A DNA stretch of 64,000 nt from Craspedostauros australis (taxonomy: Eukaryota; Bacillariophyta; Bacillariophyceae; Mastogloiales; Achnanthaceae), in NCBI GenBank assembly GCA_026770025.1, contig JAMXDE010000021.1, positions 868,001-932,000 of the forward strand, given 5' to 3'. The position numbers and the translations under genes are program-made. Of the stretch, positions 43,600 to 52,534 are shown in pieces. Position 1 is the first letter of the stretch, and each line of letters begins with the position of its first letter. Under the pieces are notes generated by a model. The model searched no databases. It saw only the letters and a program-made list of their open reading frames with translations, and was not told where the DNA came from.

Positions 43600-44934
43600 A
43601 TGCAACTCTCGAAGATGGCCAAGACAATCGGAAGCGCGATCCTGAGCACACGAGCTCTGCCGAAGGCGGGACCTTATCCCACCGGCGATCCTTACCTCTT
43701 CTGCGTCTACCACAAGGACGAGTACCCTGCTGGCAACCAGCGAATGGAGGCGCCTCGTCGTGGCAACGGTCAGGACTTCGACCCATCCTCTGACTACCGC
43801 ATGTATCACGGCACCAAAGTCCCTGGATTCCCGCAGCATCCACACAGAGGCTTCGAGACCATTACAGCCACCATCGATGGAATCATCGATCACGCCGACA
43901 GCTTGGGCAACGGAGGGCGGTACGGCGATGGAGATCTGCAATGGATGACAGCAGGCAGCGGCATCGTGCACTCCGAAATGTTCCCACTGGTCAAGCAGGA
44001 TGGTCCCAATCTCACCAGATTCTTCGTAAGTTGCATTGCAAGTTGCATTGCAAGGAACGACGTTCACTATGATACGACTATCATCCGTCTGATTTTTATC
44101 ACGCGCTCTCGAGTAGTCCACTCCACTCAATCTCACCATCTCATTCTATCTCATTTTTTTCTCATTTGCTTTGTCACTGATCCAATACCACCTTCCACAC
44201 ACGCCTCCATCAACGACAACAACGACAACAACGTCGCACCCGCACCGCAGCAAATTTGGTTGAACCTGCCGAAAGCCACGCAGATGTCACCGCCCAGCTT
44301 CGCCATGTTCTGGGCCAACGACGTGCCCAACCACGAAACGGAGGATAAGCTCGCCAAGGCCACCGTGTGGATAGGCCACTACTACGGCGTCACCAAAGAG
44401 CGACAGAACGTGCCACCGCCAGACAGCTGGGCCAACAACCCGGACAACGATGTGGCATTGGTGCACATCACCGTCCAGCCCGGTGGGGAGCTCGTGATCC
44501 CGAAGGCCCATCTCGCAACCGTCAACCGCTCCTTGTTCTACATCGAAGGCAAGGGGGGCGTTCTGGTGGATGGCAAACCCGTCGAGAAGAAGGTCAGCAT
44601 CACGTTGGACCCGACGCAAGAGGTTGCGATCGAAGTCCCATCGACGCACACAGAGGCATCCGAATTCTTGTGGATGCAGGGCAAGCCGATTGAGGAGCGG
44701 GTCGTACAGTACGGGCCATTCGCCATGTCCAGCGAGGGGGAGATCCAGCAGGCGTTCATGGATTACAGACGCACGCAGTTTGGCGGATGGCCGTGGCCGC
44801 GAGACGATATGGTGTTCCCCATCGAGAAGGGTCGGTTTGCTCTCTTCGATGGCAAGGAATCCTTCCCAACTGCCAACGATGGTGCTGCCGCGGAGCCGTC
44901 GTCGTCGTCGTGTCCCAATGAGGAAGTGCAGTGA
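43600..44934 (+). CDS. PIR: Pirin, bicupin metal protein, one intron
   Basis: Pirins are iron-binding bicupin proteins; some act as transcription cofactors and some as quercetin dioxygenases. Exons 43600-44025 and 44251-44934 give 369 residues. The 225-bp intron starts GTAAGT and ends GCAG, and splicing restores RFF-QIWLNLP, the family sequence. Metal ligands are present: His80 and His82 in FPQHPHRGFETIT, His124 and Glu126 in TAGSGIVHSEMFP. The second cupin has the usual GVLVDGKPV and GKPIEERVVQYGPFAM...IQQAFMDYRRTQFGGWPW ending. The intron is a multiple of three and lacks in-frame stops, so an unspliced message would also read through. A second ATG lies at codon 6. The N terminus is weakly basic and its localisation is unclear. 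Confidence 0.92.
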   Translation: MQLSKMAKTIGSAILSTRALPKAGPYPTGDPYLFCVYHKDEYPAGNQRMEAPRRGNGQDFDPSSDYRMYHGTKVPGFPQHPHRGFETITATIDGIIDHADSLGNGGRYGDGDLQWMTAGSGIVHSEMFPLVKQDGPNLTRFFVSCIASCIARNDVHYDTTIIRLIFITRSRVVHSTQSHHLILSHFFLICFVTDPIPPSTHASINDNNDNNVAPAPQQIWLNLPKATQMSPPSFAMFWANDVPNHETEDKLAKATVWIGHYYGVTKERQNVPPPDSWANNPDNDVALVHITVQPGGELVIPKAHLATVNRSLFYIEGKGGVLVDGKPVEKKVSITLDPTQEVAIEVPSTHTEASEFLWMQGKPIEERVVQYGPFAMSSEGEIQQAFMDYRRTQFGGWPWPRDDMVFPIEKGRFALFDGKESFPTANDGAAAEPSSSSCPNEEVQ

Positions 44935-45468
44935 TGGGATCTATTATAATTCTCTACAATGGATCGGAATGAAATGGATTGGATTGGATGGAGCGCAAAT
45001 GACACGAACGGTAATACAACGGCTGCAGTAGTAGCAGCAGCAGCAGCAGCAACGCCACCAAGAGTATATCCAGGAGCATGCTATCATTTCGTAGGCTTGA
45101 TCTCTGGTCTCCAGGCACTGTGTCCCATACACGGATGAATCAGCACACTCCTGCGTCGCGGTCTCCCGGTTCAGAAGATTTGACCCTCTACACATGCGCT
45201 GTCACACTAATAGTACTCGTATCTCTATAGCCTAGTTCTTGCACAATCAAACGAACATACTCTACCACACTATTTACTCGACCTTTGCTCTTCTAATTGT
45301 GATATGATTGTTGGAGTTGTTGTAGAGATGTCAAAGAATGCCAGCAGTGGGTTACTATCGTATCCTGCATTACAAGTATAGTTCATAGACTTTTGCGTTT
45401 GCGCATTGTTTCATCCTGCGGTATTGGAATTGGAGATGATGTTTGAGGTGGTAGTGGAGTTGATATGT
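44935..45468. other. Convergent 3' intergenic region
   Basis: About 530 bp between the stops of pirin and the RGLEH protein. A (CAG)n patch lies near 45025-45050, and a TACTCGTA motif at about 45216. Confidence 0.5.
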
Positions 45469-47976
45469 TCATGGACCACCGACCGTGGCTGCTTCTGGAC
45501 CCATGCCGCTCAAAACAGCGGACATGTTGCCAATCTTCTTCCCGCTTGCATATCCTGCCGCGCGTTTCGCCAAACTCTCCTTGGATGCGACGCTGGAATT
45601 GTCATCGTGCAGCATTTCCGTGCTTTCGACGGGGGATTGCCGTGTCATGGCCGTCTTCGACGTGAAGGAGGCGGCAGCGTTGCTGTTGCTCTTGTTGACG
45701 GCTGCTCCGAAGCTCATTTGCATCGGCGGTCGGTGGTTGGCCTGGGTCTGCCGGTAACGTATCTGCGAGGCGGTGTTGACATCAAAACGATCAGGACGCA
45801 TCGAAAGGATGGGCTTCATGAAGGCGGGTATGGCGTTCTGTCGATTTGTGCTGATTGCGGTTTTCTTGGTGCGGGCGAATTTCAGCAGGTAGAATTCACG
45901 CGTCTTACGGCTGTCGTCGTCGAATTCGCTCTCCACGGCGTCGGCGTCGGAATGGCCCGCGGCTGTGGCAAGGTCGCGCGCCCATGCTGTGTACTGGAGG
46001 GACAGCATGCGCAGCTTTTCGGCGTCCTCGCGTTGGAACACCTTCTGACGTCGTTGTTCCTGCACAACCGCGCGGATCGCAGTGCGCACGTTCGCCTGCC
46101 GTTGGCGTCCTTCGTCGATTGAGGCAATGTGCTCCAATCCACGCCGCGAGTGGCCGAACATGTGCCACCACTTGTCACGCGCGGATTCGTATTCCTTCTT
46201 GGCGGCGATGTCTCCGTTCTTGAACTGCTTTGATTTCTCGCACAGCGACAAGGCGTGCTTGAGCGTGGACTGCTTGCTGCCGTTGGGCATCTGCCAGGAC
46301 TGGTTGGATGCCAACCAGATCTCGCTCCCGCCCTGCAGCATGGCCCTGGTGATCATGCGACCGGTCTTGCGGAACTCCTCGTAGTCCGACTTTTGCCACC
46401 AGATGTCGCCCTTCTCGCTGTTGTCCATGTCGCGTATGGATTTGACCGAGACGACACGTGCCATGGGTGAGAAGGAGACGTTGACGTTCTTTGACACCTT
46501 GGGGGTGGTGTCGATTTGTGGGAAGAGAGAGCGGCGCTTCGTGAAATTCCGCTTGGCTGCTGCTGCTCCCGATTTGGTTGGGCTAGGAAGCCGTGTGTCG
46601 ATCAGGTTCGAGCTCTTTCTCAAGATCCCCTTGAGCGGAGCGCCCGCATTCATTGATGGCCGTGTCGTCGCAGTTGACGCCGAAGGACTTCCTGAAGAAA
46701 CTGCAGCTGCTGCTGCTGCTGCTGGCTTGCCGTCACCTTTCTGCTGTTTTGCATTGATTTTGGCGTTTGCGCGGTTTTGTTGCTCCGTGACGCTATCGGC
46801 GCTACTGCTGCTGCTACCGTGCCAGCTATCGCTCACGGATATGTTGCCATCCGCTGCATCGCTGCTGTTGCGCACGCCGTGGTCTTTTTTGCTGTGCGTC
46901 TTGGCTCGATTTGCAACGGCGGAGGAAGACGAAGGGAGAGGGGGGTGCATGATTCCTAATCTCGCAAGGACGACATGACGCTCGCGTTCCGACAACTTCT
47001 CGCCAAGTTTCTCGCTGCCTGTTGAGATCTCATCATCATCGCCAGCCCTTGATGCCGTGGCCTTTTGCGTGATGCTGGTTGGCACTTGCCGCGCGGAGGA
47101 AAATTGGGAATGTTGTTGTTGTCGTTGGCTACCCATCTGCCCGTCGCTGCCACTGAAGTTCGCATTGTTGTCGTTGTTGCCGTCGTCATCATGATGCTTT
47201 GCTGTCCAAGGGAAGATGCAGTGGAGGAGATTGGTGAAGGCGTTGGTGTCATTGTGTGTGGAGAGCGCCGATTGATTTTGTCTCCAATGCCTTGGCGTGC
47301 CGTACGCGTCATAGTTATCGTAGTCATGCATGTCGTAGTAATCCGCCGAGAATCCGGAGTACCATTGGTGATTTTGATTTTTGGTGCTGGGCTGCTGCTG
47401 CTGTTTGCGGACATTTTCGGTGGGCGAGGTGGAGAGGGAACCAGCAGACGCAGCAGAGGTGGAAGATGGGCTGGCGGACGTCATGTTTCTGGAACCTATT
47501 CTGTCGCTCTGGTCATTGCTGATGACGCTGTTCGGTGAAACCTCGTGGTCGGTTTCGGATGTGACTTCGATCTTCGGTGATCGGTATGTCTGTTGGCCAG
47601 GCACCAGATTTGTCCCTGCCTGCGTCTGCGTCTGCGTCTGTGCCTGGGTTGCATGGGACACATCAGTCTCTGCGTCGTCTGGGGTGTTCGAATTGGCGCC
47701 TTTAGCAGTGTTGTTCTTCACAGGCACGCTCAGCACTTTGCGCCTGCTGGCAGCAGTTGTTGTGTTTGCTTTTTCTGCTTGAGCTTGTGCGGATGTTGCA
47801 TTGCCTCCTCCCGTTGACGACGGCGCTTCCATTGTGCTCTCGCCTGTCGGTGCAGTTGTAGATCTATCAGCATGGTGGGCATCACCCGGCGTCATGATCG
47901 CCTCATCTTCCTCCTCCTTCTCCCTGGCCAATTCGGCGAGGTTGAGCATGGAATCCTTTGTCAATCCCAACGACAT
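45469..47976 (-). CDS. Diatom-type 'WW..Y..F / RGLEH' conserved protein
   Basis: An 835-residue single-exon protein. I start at MSLGLTKDSML (47976); an ATG ten codons upstream is possible. Residues 1-500 are low-complexity (Ser, Asn, Gln, Ala). A conserved part (about 500-710) reads VSFSPMARVVSVKSIRDM, then DIWWQKSDYEEFRKTGR, a Cys-bearing helix, HMFGHSRRGLEHIASIDEGRQRQANVRTAI, and a charged helix VVQEQRRQKVFQ...MLSLQYTAWARDLA. This order (V.FSP...., W....EY, RGLE, R...A..AV..EQ) is one I recall from many uncharacterised diatom proteins. Function is unknown; the soluble, helical conserved part suggests a protein-binding role. Its 5' flank carries the TACTCGTACTCGTA motif about 35-45 bp upstream of the start. 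Confidence 0.72.
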   Translation of the reverse strand: MSLGLTKDSMLNLAELAREKEEEDEAIMTPGDAHHADRSTTAPTGESTMEAPSSTGGGNATSAQAQAEKANTTTAASRRKVLSVPVKNNTAKGANSNTPDDAETDVSHATQAQTQTQTQAGTNLVPGQQTYRSPKIEVTSETDHEVSPNSVISNDQSDRIGSRNMTSASPSSTSAASAGSLSTSPTENVRKQQQQPSTKNQNHQWYSGFSADYYDMHDYDNYDAYGTPRHWRQNQSALSTHNDTNAFTNLLHCIFPWTAKHHDDDGNNDNNANFSGSDGQMGSQRQQQHSQFSSARQVPTSITQKATASRAGDDDEISTGSEKLGEKLSERERHVVLARLGIMHPPLPSSSSAVANRAKTHSKKDHGVRNSSDAADGNISVSDSWHGSSSSSADSVTEQQNRANAKINAKQQKGDGKPAAAAAAAVSSGSPSASTATTRPSMNAGAPLKGILRKSSNLIDTRLPSPTKSGAAAAKRNFTKRRSLFPQIDTTPKVSKNVNVSFSPMARVVSVKSIRDMDNSEKGDIWWQKSDYEEFRKTGRMITRAMLQGGSEIWLASNQSWQMPNGSKQSTLKHALSLCEKSKQFKNGDIAAKKEYESARDKWWHMFGHSRRGLEHIASIDEGRQRQANVRTAIRAVVQEQRRQKVFQREDAEKLRMLSLQYTAWARDLATAAGHSDADAVESEFDDDSRKTREFYLLKFARTKKTAISTNRQNAIPAFMKPILSMRPDRFDVNTASQIRYRQTQANHRPPMQMSFGAAVNKSNSNAAASFTSKTAMTRQSPVESTEMLHDDNSSVASKESLAKRAAGYASGKKIGNMSAVLSGMGPEAATVGGP

Positions 47977-48344
47977 GTTGACTGGTTGCGTTGTGCAAGT
48001 GTACAACGCGTCTTACTCGTACTCGTACGATGAGGATGATGGTGTTGCTGCCTGTTGCGATGCAGTTCGACGCTTTGCGTTTCTGTTGTGTTGAATTTTG
48101 TGACGTCAATCCAAGAGGAATGTGTAGATTTGTGACAAGAAGTTGTTGCTGGTTGCTTGTTCCTTGGAGTCACTTGAGACGGGAGTTCTGCGCCACTGTG
48201 CAATGGCAGACACCTCTGTCTCCTGTGATTCCGGAATGGAGTCAAGGTGAAATTGCAAACGCTGATTGGAGCCAAAGCCAACCACCAGCTGGTCGTCCTC
48301 TTGTTCGCGACGTTGTCACTTTTTGGTTCACACACAAAGTGAAG

Positions 48345-48659
48345 ATGCTCCGAAATGGCGACGCCGAGAGTGTGCAAAAACCAACCTCGTTCGTTGTGTT
48401 GTTGCTGTTGATTGCGCCGCTGGTCGCACTGCTTCCGATCGCACTCTCGTGGCTGAACTGTGCTGTCACCAGAACGGATGGATCAATGACACAGCGCTGT
48501 GTATCAAGTCCCAACCTGCAGCAATACTCGTTCGGCACACGGATGCTGAATGCCTGGCTCGATTTCAGACAAGAACACCGACGGAGTCAAATCAAAGGTC
48601 GATTCTCCTTCACCAATGCAGGCGAAAGCGCTTGGCCGTTTCTGTCCTTTGCCCTGTGA
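48345..48659 (+). CDS. Weak candidate: small single-pass membrane protein
   Basis: A 104-codon frame from an in-frame ATG (MLRNGDAESVQK). A single hydrophobic stretch VVLLLLIAPLVALLPIALSWL (about residues 17-37) is followed by a polar tail. The composition is more protein-like than neighbouring frames, but nothing is recognised as a family. A chance hydrophobic run in GTTG-rich DNA is as likely. Confidence 0.18.
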   Translation: MLRNGDAESVQKPTSFVVLLLLIAPLVALLPIALSWLNCAVTRTDGSMTQRCVSSPNLQQYSFGTRMLNAWLDFRQEHRRSQIKGRFSFTNAGESAWPFLSFAL

Positions 48660-50250
48660 TTGTCTCTACCCACGAGTATTGTCTGCCAACGAGTTCAGCC
48701 TGACGGTGACAGTGACGTTCACCTTGGGTCTGAACTTGTGATGTGGTACCACAAGAGACTCTGCTTTGATTTGATTTGATCCGGTCTGATGATGAAGTTT
48801 GTTGTTGTTGTTGGTGATGGTGTTTGCAATGGATGAGGAACAAGGAACAAATTATGTGAGCATGCCAGTATGGGGAGAAGTGGCAAGGACGATCGAATGG
48901 CGCGCTATTGATGGCGCCCGATTGAGGATGGTGGAGATTCTTGGAGTGTCCCATCTTTCCGACAGACAAGATTCGATTCTTTTGATTCTTTGCTCGGCGG
49001 CTTGTTTGATTTCGTCAAGTTGCGCCGCGTCACTCTGCCTCCCACGTCCGACTTGTTTTTGTTTCCTCACGTGCGCGCCAACCCGTGGACAAGTCCTCTC
49101 GTTCGTCATCGTGTGCCACGAACATCCATCCCACCAACAGCCCAACACAACGACGGCCACGAAAACGCGAGCACACGCACATACCAAAAAATGAAATGCA
49201 GAAAGCGTTCGGCGCAATGTCCTTCCACGTTGGTTTTTGGGTGGTGCCGTCGCTCACCTTGCTGATGCTCCCAACACCGCTTCGGTCCAACCTCGCGCGT
49301 CTCCGGTAGATGGACCTGCTTGTGGAGCGTCTCGCCAAGAGCACGAGTACGTTTGTATGGTACTCTATCTGTGCGGTACGATCGTGTGATGGTTTCGGAG
49401 AGCACGACCTCTAATACCATACACTGTTCTGCTCTGCGAGTACAGCAGAATAGAGCACGATCTACGATACACTTCCAGAGTAATCGTAAGCGCGAGCAGT
49501 ATTGCCTGGGTGGAGTTCCGGCCAACCGCCTTTGTTTCCTTGTTTCTGTTGCCACCACCACGCTCCACTCCTCCAAGAGGTGGTTGCTGTCCTTCTCCTC
49601 GTGCGTTTGATTGTTCTTGTTGCCCTTCGAGGTGGTCGTTTGTGATCGTTGGTTGCTGTTTGATGTGAGGCATGTACAATCCACCAATACTTATGCTTAT
49701 GGATACGCTGACTCTGCGTCCTCATGTCCCTCCCCTCTTGTCTTCTTTCCTTTTCTCACCTTCTTCTTGCACTCGCGGCGCAAAAACGTAACGACGCGAG
49801 AGAGAAACGGCGACTGCCGATCGCCTCTCTCTTCCACGAAGAATGGCGCGCTCCCGAGTCGCTTCGGAATGTTGTGTTGTGTTGTGTTGCGAAGCGGGTG
49901 GAAAATGTACGCAAACGCCGAAAGTACACTGCGCTAGTTCTCTTCAAGACCATCTGCTTTGTGTTCTGATCGTTCCTTCGTTCCGAACCATTATATACGA
50001 TTCGTCTTTTTGCATGATACGACATATTACTTAACAGAGTCTGTTTGCAACGAGGTCACGTCACGCCCTTACAAACGTCACTTCGGTCCGCAAGGTCGTA
50101 AACAACGACCGACTCGTTCGATCACATACTCGTGAATAGGGTGGAACAGGACTGGGTTTCATTCAGAAATTATGGCCAAACTAAAATACCTCCTCCAATG
50201 GCTGACTACGACCTATTTGTAGATAGCAAAGTGGAGTAGCCTTCGGCTTC

Positions 50251-50282
<32 letters not shown>
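50251..50282. repeat. (CT)12(GT)4 microsatellite
   Basis: Perfect CT dinucleotide run followed by GT, in the gene-poor block. Confidence 0.95.
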
Positions 50283-50627
50283 CTCCGAAATGCGACTGCT
50301 CTACTCTACGACCTGCACTCAATGTAAAACGGTGTCGCGATAGCACTAGTTGTGGAGTGTTTTTTGAGTTTTACTCGTGATGAGTCGTGATAAAGTAGAC
50401 TAAATTAGAGCACATCCAAAACCATCCAAACAACTGCTTATGATGTTATATCTCAACAACACATCGTTTAAAATTAAAAATAAACAGTGCATCCGGACGA
50501 GTGGCTATCAGTGATTCTGAATATTGAAGTTAAATTTGTATGCACTTTATTTTTAATGTCGTTTTGGCTTGCTGTCTGTCAGGTGGTGGGTGCGAAAAAT
50601 TCTCGATGGCACCATGCTGCCCTCCCT

Positions 50628-51560
50628 TCAGCACCCATGATCATCATTATCATCCCTGGCATTTTCACAATCTGCGCACCACATTAGCTCCGCATACCCC
50701 CCATCTGTCCATCCCATGAAGCTTCTCCACGGATAGCCGCATCTCATACTCCAAACTGTCCCTGCACTGAAAAGCAGAAATTTTGAAAACACGATTTCGA
50801 TGCTGATGCCATTCGGATTTGGATCCGTATCTCGTCGATACGATCCTTGCAGCTCCTCCACATGCCCCTCATGCGTTCCCACGTTCTCTGGCGACACACT
50901 GATGTGTTCAGAATAGGGTGGGAGTTCGTACCTCCAAAGGTACACCTCCATGTGCTGATGTCACCATGGAGTTTTTGCGATACCCAAAAAAAAACCATTT
51001 TGTGTGCATCCCACCTTGCAGCCTCTTACAGACCGTATCCGTGGAGAAGGCTCCGCCCTGGTCATCTTGAGTTGATTCCGAACACATCTTGTATGGGTGG
51101 CTTTGCGATTTGGGTGACTTGCCAATGGCACCCATCACGAGCGAAGTCACGTGGTGTGTCCGCCGCCACCCACCAAAAAACTCTTGCCCTCAACTTGTTT
51201 CTTGCGGAGGGCACCTTCCAGGCCACCCCCGACCCTCAAACTTCGTGTGCATCTTCATCGCATCCTCTTGGATGCGTCTTGCCCATCAATAGTCGTTGGA
51301 ATGGCCTGTGCATTCCAGGAAGAGACCGTATCCAACAAGCGGATTTTCCTTCGATTTGTCTTGTTTGCGCGTGGGCCTGCTACGGTCCCAAATCGACCAC
51401 TCCGGCATCACCCTCTCGCTCATCCACCAATCTTTACATGGCGGTTCCGCCTATGCCCTCGGATCTTGCAATGGACCGCTGGTTGCTGCAGTGACGATGA
51501 TGCCGTTCGGCGGCGCTTGAGGAGTTTTGTTGTGTTTCTCCATTGTCATGTTGTTGTGTT
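50628..51560 (-). pseudogene. Unidentified decayed coding sequence
   Basis: On the minus strand, protein-like segments follow one another in different frames: APPNGIIVTAATSGPLQDPR near 51480-51540, NPLVGYGLFLECTGHSND then ARRIQEDAMKMHTKFEGRGW near 51220-51345, and YLWRYELPPYSEHISVSPEN and FSKFLLFSAGTVWS near 50735-50945. Each has normal amino-acid composition while the frame changes or stops between them. I read this as the remains of a host-type protein gene with several breaks. I could not name the family. Introns could explain part of the frame changes. Confidence 0.35.
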
Positions 51561-52238
51561 GTGTTTGGTGTTCTCAAACAGTTTTTGCTGTCGGGGGCCA
51601 TGGAAATTAACCACAATTCTACCGAATGTGCCAACCAATGAGAACACTTTGCGAGTCCCGAATTGCGAATCCATTCCACAACGACACAGCGGAGGCACAA
51701 AATCCTCCTCACAAAGTTGACAGAGGAAACACAGCGCATCTCAAACGAGTTCCTCCTGTTTCTCTGCTGCTTGTAGTCATAGCTTACACAGAATGTAGAA
51801 TGACTGTGACCTTCCCACAAAGGAAAGAGTGGATGGTACAAGGCACCTTGTGACCATCCTCCTGTGTTGTCCATGCCGTTCTGTGGTGCGCTGCGCTGGG
51901 CTGCGCGTCAATGACTGGTGATGCGCTGTGCTGTGCTGTGCTGTGCTGTTCTCCTTGTGTGCCTGGTGTGCGTCATGACCAGCCAATCTTGTACAATCAG
52001 CTTGCAACCTCTATTGGCACACAGCTAGTATTCACCATGAGTTCCCTTGTTGTTAGACCATGTGTGCTGAATCAATCCAATCGTTGTTCGAGTCTTGAGT
52101 CCTTTGTGTCAATCACACTTCGATTCGAAAGATCCAAGAAAACGACTCGAAAGAATTCGGAAAATGTGATGCGGGTTTCAGACCCAAGACAAAATTAGGA
52201 AGATGATCCAAGAGGATCAAAGAGACTCTATTAGACCT

Positions 52239-52266
52239 CCAAACATGTGTCATAGCACATGTTTGG
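52239..52266. repeat. Perfect 11-bp inverted repeat (hairpin)
   Basis: CCAAACATGTG and CACATGTTTGG flank a 6-base spacer TCATAG, about 270 bp upstream of the transposase start. It could be a subterminal structure of the transposon or a transcription terminator of upstream DNA. No matching copy was seen downstream of the transposase. Confidence 0.7.
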
Positions 52267-52534
52267 ACACAGATACACTAATTAGCAAGAGTAACCAGCA
52301 GTTTGGCATGGTTACAACACGATGGACAATGGTGAATAGCACCATTAGTGGGGCCAAGAAGTAGAAAACAGGAAGATGATGAGCACTTATTGATGAGCTC
52401 ATAATCTCAACAAACTTCACTTTGTAAACCATCACTTCAAACAAGCACACACAATAACACAGTTCTATCAACCTTCACCCACATTGGACGTAGTTGTATC
52501 ATCCTGCAACCACTGAACTCTTCACGTTGCAAGC

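Larger units (their letters stand above)
47977..50600. other. Gene-poor region
   Basis: About 2.6 kb without a supported gene. TACTCGT motifs occur at about 48014, 48020, 49343, 50127 and 50374. AT-rich sequence fills about 50330-50540. The best weak candidate is the short plus-strand frame at 48345-48659. Confidence 0.45.

Noticed and set aside
49030-49690. Several 90-190 codon frames on both strands
   Set aside because: Arg/Thr/Gln-rich shadows of each other with no motif and no consistent start.
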